Below the pieces are notes generated by a model, which was not told the origin of the DNA, ran no database searches, and saw only the letters and a program-made list of their open reading frames with translations. From Prevotella sp. (lineage in GTDB: Bacteria > Bacteroidota > Bacteroidia > Bacteroidales > Bacteroidaceae), in contig JAILFU010000171.1 in NCBI GenBank assembly GCA_024697405.1, positions 1-64,000 on the forward strand: a DNA stretch of 64,000 bases, given 5' to 3'. Positions 1 through 9,213 of this stretch are shown one piece after another; position 1 is the stretch's first letter, and every line of letters starts with the position of its first letter. A program made the translations under genes and the position numbers.

Positions 1-1
1 T

Positions 2-247
2 GCCCAAAAAGACGAATGGATAGTTTTCGTGGAGGTGAAAACCCGCAGCAACCGTAACTTCAGCGACCCTTTGGATGCTATTGACTACCAGAAACAGCGG
101 AATCTGAGCCGTGCCATAAACCACTACATCAGATACCGCAATATAGATAATCCATGTCGTTTTGATGTAATTACTATCGTGGGAGAAATTGGTAGTGAAA
201 AGGTAGAAATAAACCATATAGAGAACTTCCAATTGTCACCACGGTAG
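2..247 (+). CDS. YraN/UPF0102 family endonuclease-like protein, C-terminal part (truncated by window start)
   Basis: Frame 2 reads AQKDEWIVFVEVKTRSNRNFSDPLDAIDYQKQRNLSRAINHYIR...; the FVEVKTR motif is typical of UPF0102. Confidence 0.8.
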   Translation, partial: AQKDEWIVFVEVKTRSNRNFSDPLDAIDYQKQRNLSRAINHYIRYRNIDNPCRFDVITIVGEIGSEKVEINHIENFQLSPR

Positions 248-392
248 ACAGACGGCAGACCTGACGCGACCAGCTATTGGCTGATGCTCCTATCCCCAAT
301 TGCTCCCTTCTTGCAATTGCCTGCAAGGGAGTGAAGGGGGGGACACCAAGAACGAATAAATAGAAGTTACCAATAATAGGGGATTTCCGAGA

Positions 393-703
393 AAACCCTG
401 CAACCCTGCATTCTTCCTTTATAAGTATTTGCTTTTCAGGATATTGCCAGGTGCACACTTTGCTGCAAACCCTGCACTCAACCCTGCATTCTCCGGCCGA
501 GGGGAAAGCCTGCCGAGGAGGAGAGTAAGCTAACGCAGGTGAAAGGTTAGCCGCTTATTTGTCCCAAGCCTTGGGACAAAAAAATAGCGTTAGTATTTTT
601 CCAAACGGCGTTCGTATTTTCCCAAACGGCGTTAGTATTTCCTGAAGACAATTTATTTAGAATATATCTTGATTAGTGCAGAGTATGCAGAGTTGCAGGG
701 TTT
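393..703. repeat. Dispersed intergenic element, copy A
   Basis: AAACCCTGCAACCCTGCA at left, TGCAGAGTTGCAGGGTTT at right, GTCCCAAGCCTTGGGAC at 561-577, followed by tandem TATTTTCCCAAACGGCGTT units. Confidence 0.75.
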
Positions 704-747
704 TTCGAGATTCACTATATTATAATATATAACCCAGCTTCCACATA

Positions 748-949
748 GGCAATAATATAGCAGTTGACCCAGGACATCTTCTCCAGCGGTAGCCGCAATA
801 TTGCGTCCCTTTGCCAGCAAACGACCGGAGGTCGAGCGCCCGACCTGCCACCTACCAGTAGCCATTCCCCTCTCATCAAGGTGAGGGGAGTGCCATGCGG
901 GTCAGTCAATCATGGTCAGCTAATATAGGTCAACTGCCCTATTGTGGCC
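748..949. repeat. MITE-like element with degenerate terminal inverted repeats (GGCAATAATATAGCAGTTGACC ... GGTCAACTGCCCTATTGTGGCC)
   Basis: Terminal 22 nt are inverted copies of each other (about 18/22); the same left end recurs at 17189 and 41077. Confidence 0.55.
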
Positions 950-1142
950 TTAATATTTGCATATTATCAGACGTGATGTTCCTTGTTTTTGACTGGCGCG
1001 GAGCTCTCCCAAGTAATCACTTCGCAGTCCTGCCCAAACAGTAAAAACAAAGAAAACAAAGAAAAACGGGAGTTGTCGTTCTCCGTGCTTTTTCTTTGCT
1101 TTCTTTGTTTCCCCTTCCCTTCTGAGGGGACGGAAGGGGGGG

Positions 1143-1910
1143 CTACTCGTAGTGCCTGATTCTCACGTCTATCCCGTCGGCCTGGAGCTGGGCGGGCAGT
1201 TTCGTCACATCGGTCTGGCCGTAGTGATAGGGGAAGAGCACCTTCGGCCTGATGATTCTGGCAGCCTTGAGCAGCTGGTCGGTAGTCATGGTATAGGGCT
1301 GGTTGCAGGGCAGGAATGCGATGTCGATATCCTTGATGCTGGCCATCTCGGGGATGTCCTCCGTGTCGCCTGCGATGTAGACACGTAGGCCGTCGATGGT
1401 GAGGATATAGCCGTTGTCGCGGCCTGCGGGATGGAACTGGGTGCGGCCTTCGGTGATGTTGTAGGCGGGCACGGCTTCGACGGTGAATCCGTCGGCTATC
1501 TGCATCTTGTCGCCGTTGGCCATCACCTCGCCCGAGCCGAGCATGTCGGCGCAGCGGCGGTTGGTGACGAGGCGCGTGCCGTCGGCCGAGAGCAGCCTGA
1601 TGGCCTCCTTGTCGAAGTGGTCGCCGTGCTCGTGGGTGACGAAGATGTAGTTGGCCTTGGGCATGGCAGAGTAGTCTATCGTCTTGTTGCCGAGCTTGGT
1701 CACGGGGTCAATCTGAATCTCCTTGCCGTCGTACTCCATGCGGATGCTGGCGTGGACGAGGGCGTGGAACTTGACGGTCTTTCCGCTCTTGGTCTTGAAG
1801 ACGTCCACTTCGTAGGTGTCGGCGTCTGCGGCCTGTGGCTTTTGGCTTTGCTGGCCGCAAGCGGTGGTGAGTCCCAGGGTAGCCAGCAGGCATGTCAGAA
1901 TTTTTCTCAT
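1143..1910 (-). CDS. MBL-fold metal-dependent hydrolase (UlaG-like), lipoprotein-type signal
   Basis: THEHGDHFD motif and MRKILTCLLATLGLTTACGQQ N-terminus. Confidence 0.85.
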   Translation of the reverse strand: MRKILTCLLATLGLTTACGQQSQKPQAADADTYEVDVFKTKSGKTVKFHALVHASIRMEYDGKEIQIDPVTKLGNKTIDYSAMPKANYIFVTHEHGDHFDKEAIRLLSADGTRLVTNRRCADMLGSGEVMANGDKMQIADGFTVEAVPAYNITEGRTQFHPAGRDNGYILTIDGLRVYIAGDTEDIPEMASIKDIDIAFLPCNQPYTMTTDQLLKAARIIRPKVLFPYHYGQTDVTKLPAQLQADGIDVRIRHYE

Positions 1911-1942
1911 AATCGTTTAGTTGTTTTGATGGTTGTTTCTTC

Positions 1943-2242
1943 TTAGCGGTAGGGGTATTTACGCTTGGGGTTTTTCGGGAACCAGCCTTTCTCTACCCGC
2001 CGCTTCTGCGCGAAGAGCTCGCCGATGCCCCAGAGGGCGGATGCGCCGAAGACTCCCAGGAACGACGAGAGGTAGACGTTGGCAATGAAGAGGGCGGCAA
2101 CACAGCAACTGACGCCTATGAGGAGGTAGACAATCCACGGGCGTGTGCCCCAGTAGTATTCCGTCTTGATGACGATGGGATGCCAGATGCCTATGGTGAG
2201 AAAGGTCATGATGGCTATGGTGATGCCTGTGAGATATATCAT
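1943..2242 (-). CDS. DUF4491-like small membrane protein
   Basis: 99 aa, several hydrophobic helices, IWHPIVIKTEYYWG motif. Confidence 0.7.
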   Translation of the reverse strand: MIYLTGITIAIMTFLTIGIWHPIVIKTEYYWGTRPWIVYLLIGVSCCVAALFIANVYLSSFLGVFGASALWGIGELFAQKRRVEKGWFPKNPKRKYPYR

Positions 2243-2288
2243 TTGCTGTGCTGTCGCCTGGTTTTCTGTCTGCGTGTGTAGCTATGTG

Positions 2289-5200
2289 TTAGAAGCGTCC
2301 GGGGCCTCCGAATCCGCCGCCACCGAATCCGCCGCCGCCGCCGAATCCGCCGCCGCCGCGATTGCCGCCACCACGGTTGCCTCCGCGATTGCCGCCGCCG
2401 GGCATTCCGCCGCCGAAGCCGCCCATGCCCATGCCCATGCCTCCGCGCATGCCTCGGCGGGCTTCACGTGTGCCGAAGAGGTTGAGGCGATAGCTGACGC
2501 GGAACATGATGTAGCTGGTGACTGCGTTGTACTCGTTGTCGGTGCTCGACATGGCGTTGATGGTGCGCGAGAAGTTGGTCTGCTGGCCCAGGATGTCGTA
2601 GAACTGGAGCATGAGTGTGAGGGGCTTGCCCTGCAGCAGGCTGTGGGAGATCTGTGCGTTCCAGATGAGCTCGTTAGTGTTCATCGAGGCGTCGCTGTAG
2701 CCACGACGGCTGTTCATGCCCATGTCGGTGGCAATCTGCGTGCCCCAGGGGAGGTAGAGGGTGGAGTTGAATCCGTAGGCGAAGCTCCAGGTGTCGAGGT
2801 TCGACTGCTTCTGCAGCTGGTTGCGCGTGTGGGTATAGTTGAGCGAGCCGTTGACTTCCACTTCGAGCCAGTCGTTGCGGAAGCCGAGTCCTGCGCGTGT
2901 GCCGATGGTGTTGGTGTTGGTGGCGTTTTTCACGGCTTGCTTGTTCTGGTCGAGGAAGCTCACACGGTGGTTGTAGTTGTCGTTGAGCGAGATGTTGTAG
3001 GTGAAATAGCCCAGGGAGTCGATGGCCGAGTTCCACATGATGTTGGCGCCGGCATTCCAGTTGCCGTTGATGTTCTCGGGCCGCGAGGTGCGTGCGCCGG
3101 AGTTGAGGTCGTAGCTCACCTTGTTGGCGATGCTGTTGGCGGTTGTCGAGAAGTTGGCGTTGGCGTTGATGAACCGCTGGTGCTCCATCATGTAGCTGTT
3201 GTAGCGCAGGTTGAAGCTCTGTGTGAACGAGGGCTTCAGGTCGGGGTTACCTGTGGTCTTGTTCAGGGGGTCGGTATCGTCGTTGATGACGAGCAGCTGG
3301 TCGATGGAGGGCTGGCTGGTGCTGCCTCGGTATTCGAAGCGCAGCTGCTGCTGCTGCGAGGGTCGCCAGTTGAAGCGGGCCGTGGGGCTCCAGTTGGTGA
3401 CGGTACGGTTGACGATGGTGTCGACGCCGAGGTAGCGCTGGGTGTACTCCGAGGTCTGGGGCACAATCTGCAGGCCGACGTTGAAGTCGTAGGTGTTGCG
3501 GATGAAGCGCAGCATCACTTCGCCCGTGTGGATGTAGTTCTTATAGGCGGAGTAGCGGCTCTGGTCCTTGCTGTAGTAGGGGTCGCCGTTCTGCGGGCTG
3601 TAGCCGTCGTTCACAAGGTTGAAGTAGTTGTCCCAATGGCGGTAGCCGTTCGACACGCCGTTGAAGTCGTAGCCGCGTGAGGGGTCGGAGAGCAGGGGGT
3701 TGGAGTAGTCGAAGGTGGCACGGTCGTTCTCGTTGTAGCGATACTGGAAGGTATAGCTGAACTGGAGGAAGGTGGCGTAGGCGATGGGCTCGCTGTATGT
3801 GGCGCGTGCGCTATAGTCCCACGAGGTGGTAGGTGTGAGGTTGTAGCGGTTGGTCTGATATTCCGACAGTCCGCTGACGCCGTTGAACGTGGTGGTCGAC
3901 TTGAAGAGCTTGGTCTGGTTGGACGACAGCTGGCGGTTCTCGTTGTCGCTGTAGTTTCCGGTCAGCTGAATGGTAAGGTTGCGGCCCTTGCCGTTCAGGA
4001 GCCGGTTCACCATGAGGGTGCCGCCCAGGCGCTTGTTCTCGCCGTAGGAGAGGGTCTTGTTGTTGCTGCCGTTGACGATGATGTCGCTAAGGTCGCCGCC
4101 GTTCTTCACGATTTCCTGCATGAGGGCAGCGCCGAGCTGGGTGCTGATGAGCTCGTAGGGGTCGGCGTTGAAGGTGGCCTGGGTGTTCCAGCTGCGTCCG
4201 TCGTTGGTGGAGTAGGTCCAGTTGGGACGGAAGCTGATGTTCCACAGCGTGTCGGGTGTCCACTCTATGCGTCCCTGCACGCTCCAGCTGTTGGAGCGGG
4301 AGTAGCTCTGGTTCACGGAGTTCTGGAACGACGATACGTTCTCGCCGAGGAAGTTCTTCGAGGCGCGGCGCGACCAGGTGTCGCCGTCGCGGTGGTTCCA
4401 GTTCACGCTGGCCTGTGCGATGAGGCGGTCGGTCTTCTCGTAGTTGTAGTTGAGCATGCCCGACTTGGCGGCATTCAGTCCGCCGCCCATGCCGCCACCG
4501 CCGCCGAAGCGTCGGCCTCCGCCGCCGCCCATGCCCATGTCGTTGGTGTTGTTGGCGTTGAGCATGCCCATGAGGCGGGAGTCGCCGCGCATGTGCATGC
4601 CGAAGATGCGGCTGGCGTAGCGGTCCTTGGTGCCCACGCCGAGGTCGACGTTGGCCATCGTGCCACGGTTCATGCCTGCACGCAGGCCGAAGTCGAGCAC
4701 GGTCTGCTCGTTGCCGTCGTCAATGCCGGTGATGCGTGCCAGGTCGCTCTTCTCGTCGTAGGCACGGATGCGCTCCACGATGTTGGCGGGCAGGTTCTTC
4801 AGGGCTGTCTGGGCGTCGCCGAACTCCTTGTTGTCGACCTTGATTTTCGACACGGTCTTGCCGTTGATCTTGATGTTGCCGCTCTCGTCGAGCTCAGCGC
4901 CCGGGAGTCGCTTCACCAGCTCCTCGACGACCGAGCCTTCGGGGGTCTTGAACGCGTCGGCATTGTATATCAGGGTGTCACCCTTCGACTGTACGCGGGC
5001 GACGTTTTTCACTACTTCTACGTTTTTCAGCATCTTCGAGTCGGGCTCAATGACGAGGTTGCCCAACTTCAGCGGCTGTCCGTTCATGGTGATGCTGCGG
5101 AAGAAGGGCTTGTAGCCTACGTAAGTGATGCGGAGCAGGAAGTTGCCGTTCTGCGGAGCTGTCATCTGGAACTGTCCGCTGAGGTTGGTCACGGCGTTGC

Positions 5201-5357
5201 TCACCAGCGTGCTGTCGGTTTTCAGCAGGGCTACTGTGGCCTGAATCACGGCCTCGTTTAATTCTTTGTCGATGACTGTGCCACTAATGGTGCGCTGAGC
5301 CTGAATGGAGAGGGCCGTCTGCAACATGACGGCCATCAGAAGTAAAATACGTTTCAT
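2289..5357 (-). CDS. TonB-dependent receptor-like outer membrane beta-barrel protein with carboxypeptidase-regulatory-like N-terminal domain and Gly-rich tail
   Basis: 1022 aa; ISGTVIDKELNEAVIQATVALL start, barrel-like body, C-terminal (G)n-rich region ending GGPGRF. Confidence 0.85.
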   Translation of the reverse strand: MKRILLLMAVMLQTALSIQAQRTISGTVIDKELNEAVIQATVALLKTDSTLVSNAVTNLSGQFQMTAPQNGNFLLRITYVGYKPFFRSITMNGQPLKLGNLVIEPDSKMLKNVEVVKNVARVQSKGDTLIYNADAFKTPEGSVVEELVKRLPGAELDESGNIKINGKTVSKIKVDNKEFGDAQTALKNLPANIVERIRAYDEKSDLARITGIDDGNEQTVLDFGLRAGMNRGTMANVDLGVGTKDRYASRIFGMHMRGDSRLMGMLNANNTNDMGMGGGGGRRFGGGGGMGGGLNAAKSGMLNYNYEKTDRLIAQASVNWNHRDGDTWSRRASKNFLGENVSSFQNSVNQSYSRSNSWSVQGRIEWTPDTLWNISFRPNWTYSTNDGRSWNTQATFNADPYELISTQLGAALMQEIVKNGGDLSDIIVNGSNNKTLSYGENKRLGGTLMVNRLLNGKGRNLTIQLTGNYSDNENRQLSSNQTKLFKSTTTFNGVSGLSEYQTNRYNLTPTTSWDYSARATYSEPIAYATFLQFSYTFQYRYNENDRATFDYSNPLLSDPSRGYDFNGVSNGYRHWDNYFNLVNDGYSPQNGDPYYSKDQSRYSAYKNYIHTGEVMLRFIRNTYDFNVGLQIVPQTSEYTQRYLGVDTIVNRTVTNWSPTARFNWRPSQQQQLRFEYRGSTSQPSIDQLLVINDDTDPLNKTTGNPDLKPSFTQSFNLRYNSYMMEHQRFINANANFSTTANSIANKVSYDLNSGARTSRPENINGNWNAGANIMWNSAIDSLGYFTYNISLNDNYNHRVSFLDQNKQAVKNATNTNTIGTRAGLGFRNDWLEVEVNGSLNYTHTRNQLQKQSNLDTWSFAYGFNSTLYLPWGTQIATDMGMNSRRGYSDASMNTNELIWNAQISHSLLQGKPLTLMLQFYDILGQQTNFSRTINAMSSTDNEYNAVTSYIMFRVSYRLNLFGTREARRGMRGGMGMGMGGFGGGMPGGGNRGGNRGGGNRGGGGFGGGGGFGGGGFGGPGRF

Positions 5358-5460
5358 GAAAAATTAGAATTTTTGTTCATAACTACTTTCTCTGACGCAT
5401 TCCTGCCAAGAAGGTTTAATCTTTTTTTTAAATAATTCAACTTCCGCTTACTGGTGGGGA

Positions 5461-5632
5461 TGCGCAGCTAGATAAACCCTGAAAGGGGGTGAGAAGCCCA
5501 CGGGGCTGGGATGCCTTCCCAAGCCTATGGCTGCATGCTGACACAGGGGGTATGATGCTCCGTCCTGTCACCTTACACTACGTGCTGAACGATAGACATT
5601 TAGCAGTTTTGCCTATCATTCAGCACGTGGTG
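5461..5632. other. Cluster of stem-loops between nqrF and the TonB-receptor gene
   Basis: GCAGC...GCTGC enclosing CCCTgaaAGGG, GCCCacgGGGC, GGGAtgccTTCCC and GCCtatGGC; then a 20-bp inverted repeat 5576-5595/5613-5632 with 18/20 matches. Confidence 0.5.
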
Positions 5633-5659
5633 CTTCGCTCTCTGAATAATTCTTTCTTG

Positions 5660-6928
5660 TTATCCTCCGAAGTTATCGTACATGATGCTCTCGGGGTCTA
5701 CTCCGAGCGAGTCGAGCATGGAGACGACGGCTGCCGACATGGGGCCGGGTCCGCACATGTAGTACTCGATGTCCTCGGGAGCCTCGTAGTCCTTCAGGTA
5801 GGTGTTGTACATGGCCTGATGGACGAAGCCCGGGGTGTACTTCACGCCTGCTGCGTCGGCAGCGGGGTCGGGACGGTCGAGGGCCAGATGGAAGTGGAAG
5901 TTAGGATAGTCCTTCTCCAGGCCGAGGAAATCGTCGAGGTAGAACACTTCGTTCAGGGCGCGGGCGCCGTAGAAGTAGTGCATCTGGCGGTCGGTGGTGT
6001 GGAGGGTCTTCGTCATGTGCATAATCTGTGCACGGAGGGGAGCCATGCCGGCGCCGCCGCCCACCCATATCATCTCTTTCTTAGAGTCGAAGTGGGGATG
6101 GAAGTCGCCGAAGGGTCCGCTCATGATGACCTTGTCGCCAGGCTTCAGGGAGAAGATATACGACGAGGCGATGCCGGGATTGACGTCCATGAATCCGCTC
6201 TTGTCGGGCTTGAAGGGTGGGGTGGCAATGCGTACTGTGAGCATGAAGACGTCGCCCTCGGCGGGATAGTTGGCCATAGAGTAGGCGCGGATGGTGGGCT
6301 CGGGGTTCTTACACTTCAAGGGGAAGAGACCGAACTTCTCCCACGACGGCAGGTACTCGGCTCCGATGAGGCTCTTGTCGAAGTCGCGGTCGTAGTCGAT
6401 GCAGTCGAAGGCGGGAATCTTTATCTGCGCATAGGAGCCAGGCAGGAAGTCCATGTGCTCGCCGGCGGGCAGCTGCACCTTGAACTCCTTGATGAACGTG
6501 GCGACGTTCTTGTTGGAGATGACGGTACACTCGTACTCCTTCACGCCGAGAATCGACTCGTCGACATGAATCTTCAGGTCGCCCTTCACCTTGCATTGGC
6601 AGCCCAGCCGCCAATGGTCCTTAATCTGCTTGCGTGTGAAGTGGGGCTTCTCGCTGTCGAGAATCTCGCCGCCGCCCTCAAGCACCTGCACCTTGCATTG
6701 TCCGCAGCTGGCCTTGCCACCGCAGGCAGAGGGCAGGAAGATGCCGTTCTCGTTGAGCGTCGCCATGAGGTTGTTGCCCTGAGCCACAGAGATGGTGCGG
6801 TCGCCGTTGATTTCGATGTTCACATTGCCCGAGGGAGAGAGATATTTCTTGGCCACGAGCAGGATGATGACAATGGCTATGATTGTCACCAAGAACACTA
6901 ATATGCTGTAAAGAATAAACTGTGCCAT
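5660..6928 (-). CDS. nqrF: Na+-translocating NADH:quinone reductase subunit F
   Basis: 2Fe-2S motif CGGKASCGQC, FAD/NAD-binding domain; operon order nqrABCDEF. Confidence 0.97.
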   Translation of the reverse strand: MAQFILYSILVFLVTIIAIVIILLVAKKYLSPSGNVNIEINGDRTISVAQGNNLMATLNENGIFLPSACGGKASCGQCKVQVLEGGGEILDSEKPHFTRKQIKDHWRLGCQCKVKGDLKIHVDESILGVKEYECTVISNKNVATFIKEFKVQLPAGEHMDFLPGSYAQIKIPAFDCIDYDRDFDKSLIGAEYLPSWEKFGLFPLKCKNPEPTIRAYSMANYPAEGDVFMLTVRIATPPFKPDKSGFMDVNPGIASSYIFSLKPGDKVIMSGPFGDFHPHFDSKKEMIWVGGGAGMAPLRAQIMHMTKTLHTTDRQMHYFYGARALNEVFYLDDFLGLEKDYPNFHFHLALDRPDPAADAAGVKYTPGFVHQAMYNTYLKDYEAPEDIEYYMCGPGPMSAAVVSMLDSLGVDPESIMYDNFGG

Positions 6929-6934
6929 AATCCT

Positions 6935-7561
6935 TTAGATGTTTAAGCCTGAGAAGCACATCATAGCCATAGCCATGAGGCCGACGGTGATGAATGTTAT
7001 ACCTAGTCCCTGAAGGGGTTTGGGCACGTCGCAGTACTGCATCTTCTCGCGGATGGCACCCAGCGACACGATGGCCAGGGTCCAGCCGATGCCCGAGCCT
7101 ACGGCATAGACCATAGCATCCCATACGCTGGTGATAGCCTGTGTGTTCGACGGGTCGAGCAGGATGCGCTGCTGCATGAACAGCGAGGCGCCCATGATGG
7201 CGCAGTTCACGGCGATGAGCGGCAGGAAGATGCCCAGGGCGGCATAGAGCGAGGGGCTGTACTTCTCGACCGTCATCTCGACGAGCTGAACCATGCCCGC
7301 AATAACAGCGATGAAGAGGATGAACGAGAGATAGCTGAGGTCGACACCCTCGACGAGGCAGTCGGGACCCAGCACCTTGGTCTGCAGCAGATAGTCGACG
7401 GGCACGGTGACGAAGAGCACAAACGTCACGGCCAAGCCCAGGCCCAAGGATGTCTTCACCGTCTTCGACACGGCCAGATAGGAGCACATGCCGAGGAAGA
7501 AGGCGAATATCATGTTGTCGACGAAAATCGACCGGAAGAATAGACTGATTATATGTTCCAT
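6935..7561 (-). CDS. nqrE: Na+-translocating NADH:quinone reductase subunit E
   Basis: [45 protein letters not shown]. Confidence 0.97.
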   Translation of the reverse strand: MEHIISLFFRSIFVDNMIFAFFLGMCSYLAVSKTVKTSLGLGLAVTFVLFVTVPVDYLLQTKVLGPDCLVEGVDLSYLSFILFIAVIAGMVQLVEMTVEKYSPSLYAALGIFLPLIAVNCAIMGASLFMQQRILLDPSNTQAITSVWDAMVYAVGSGIGWTLAIVSLGAIREKMQYCDVPKPLQGLGITFITVGLMAMAMMCFSGLNI

Positions 7562-7717
7562 TTCCTATATTTACAATTTGTCAATTTACTATTTACAATT
7601 GATTTTACGATTTCGTGTATTTAACAATTTATTATCGCTCTGGCCTTTGAAATAGACAAATAGCTCAAATGACAAATTAATTGTAAATTGTAAATCGTAA
7701 AAATGTAAATCCCATTA

Positions 7718-8338
7718 TTATTCCTTATAAAAGTATGCACGATGTACCCAAATAACAATACCCACGAGAATGAGGGCCATAGCGGGCATGGTCATCATGC
7801 CGTTGTTGATGTAGCCAGCCTCGTAGACTCCGTCGGGGATGAGCTGGAAGCCCAGCAGCGAGCCGCGACCCAGCAGTTCGCGGACAGCGCCCACGATGAC
7901 CAGTATCATGGCATAGCCCAGGCCGTTGCCCACGCCGTCGAGGAACGACGGCCAGGGCTTGTTCTGCATGGCGAAAGCTTCCAGGCGGCCCATCAGGATA
8001 CAGTTGGTGATGATCAGTCCGACATAGACCGAGAGCTGCACGCTCACGTCATAGACGAAAGCCTTCAGCACTTGGCTGACGATAGTCACCAGCGCGGCCA
8101 CCACTACCAGCTGCACGACGATGCGGATGCGGTTGGGGATGGTGTTGCGCAGCAGGGAAATAATCACATTGGCGAAAGCCGTAATGACCGTCACGGCTAG
8201 GCCCATCACGATGGCAGGCTTCAGCTGGCTGGTGACAGCCAGAGCCGAGCAGATGCCCAGCACCTGTCCGAGAATGGGATGGTCGAGGTTCAGCGGTTTG
8301 GTGAAAGCCTCTTTATTCTGTTTGCTAAATAGTGCCAT
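7718..8338 (-). CDS. nqrD: Na+-translocating NADH:quinone reductase subunit D
   Basis: NPILGQVLGICSALAVT-type sequence; GRLEAFAMQNKPWPSFLDGVGNGLGY. Confidence 0.97.
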   Translation of the reverse strand: MALFSKQNKEAFTKPLNLDHPILGQVLGICSALAVTSQLKPAIVMGLAVTVITAFANVIISLLRNTIPNRIRIVVQLVVVAALVTIVSQVLKAFVYDVSVQLSVYVGLIITNCILMGRLEAFAMQNKPWPSFLDGVGNGLGYAMILVIVGAVRELLGRGSLLGFQLIPDGVYEAGYINNGMMTMPAMALILVGIVIWVHRAYFYKE

Positions 8339-8379
8339 AATTCAATTAGTAATGAGTAATTAATAATTAGTAATTATGA

Positions 8380-8586
8380 TTAGTTCTTGCAACCGGCTTT
8401 TGTGGAGTCCTCGCAGCAGGCGTCCTTCTGCTCCTTGCAGCAGTCGTCCTTCTGTTCCTTGCAGCAGTCTTCCTTCTGCTCCTCGCAGCAGGCGTCTTTA
8501 TGTTCCTTGCAGCAGGCGTCCTTCTGCTCCTTGCAGCAGTCGTCCTTATGTTCCTTGCAGCAGGCATCTTTCTGCTCCTTGCAGCA
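8380..8586 (-). repeat. 24-nt tandem repeat coding for the CCKE(Q/H)KD(A/D) octapeptide tail of NqrC
   Basis: Eight CC pairs at 8-residue spacing; repeating gcagcagtcgtccttctgctcctt-type 24-mers. Confidence 0.95.
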
Positions 8587-9213
8587 AGGATGGGATGAGC
8601 CGACGAAGCGCTGGGCTACATTCTGCAGTCCTGCTTTAATCATGTCGTTCACACCATTACTGGTCAACGTAGCACCTGTCACGCAGTCCACCTGAGTCGT
8701 GGGGTCATCCACTTTCTTCACGACAGAGAGCGCCACATCGCCATTGGCAAAAACCTTCTTGCCAATGAACTTCTCCTGCCACTCCTGCGAGTCCTTGATT
8801 TCTGCGCCAAGACCTGCCGTTTCGCTCTCGTGGTTGAAATAGGCGCCATAGACTGTGGGGTCGTCTTCGCCATGAATAGCGATATAGCCGCTGATGCCGC
8901 CCCAGAGTCCCATGCCCTTCAGGGCAAAAACCATGATTTCTTCACCATCGACAAGGCAGGCGTAGGCTTTCTGCCCGTCGACCTCAGTCTCCGACTTTAC
9001 CACCTCGGCATACTTGGCTTCGGCTTCAGCATCGTCAAGACCGCGCAGGTTCAGCGAGTTGAGGATTTGTTTCTTCACGTCGAGGGCCACGTTGGCTTCC
9101 TGCTTCGCCTTCAACGAGGAAGAGACGAATGCCAGCAGGAAGGCCACGATGACGACGAGAATCGCACTATATATAATAATGTACGCGTTGGAGTTTGTAT
9201 TCAGCTTACTCAT
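8380..9213 (-). CDS. nqrC: Na+-translocating NADH:quinone reductase subunit C with Cys-rich octapeptide-repeat C-terminal tail
   Basis: NqrC body with FMN attachment region VTGATLTSNGV, followed by (CCKEQKDA)n tail. Confidence 0.95.
   Translation of the reverse strand: MSKLNTNSNAYIIIYSAILVVIVAFLLAFVSSSLKAKQEANVALDVKKQILNSLNLRGLDDAEAEAKYAEVVKSETEVDGQKAYACLVDGEEIMVFALKGMGLWGGISGYIAIHGEDDPTVYGAYFNHESETAGLGAEIKDSQEWQEKFIGKKVFANGDVALSVVKKVDDPTTQVDCVTGATLTSNGVNDMIKAGLQNVAQRFVGSSHPCCKEQKDACCKEHKDDCCKEQKDACCKEHKDACCEEQKEDCCKEQKDDCCKEQKDACCEDSTKAGCKN

Noticed and set aside
2166-3680. 504-aa ORF antisense to the TonB-receptor gene
   Set aside because: Val/Ala/Glu-rich low-complexity translation that mirrors codon bias of the true minus-strand gene; no family resemblance
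5461-5632. Cobalamin or TPP riboswitch upstream of the TonB receptor
   Set aside because: Some G/C boxes look suggestive, but I could not place the conserved core of either family on either strand
5489-6901. 470-aa ORF antisense to nqrF
   Set aside because: nqrF is unambiguous
8367-8567. ORF MPAARNIRTTAARSRRTPAARN...
   Set aside because: Alternative-frame reading of the 24-nt repeats at the nqrC 3' end
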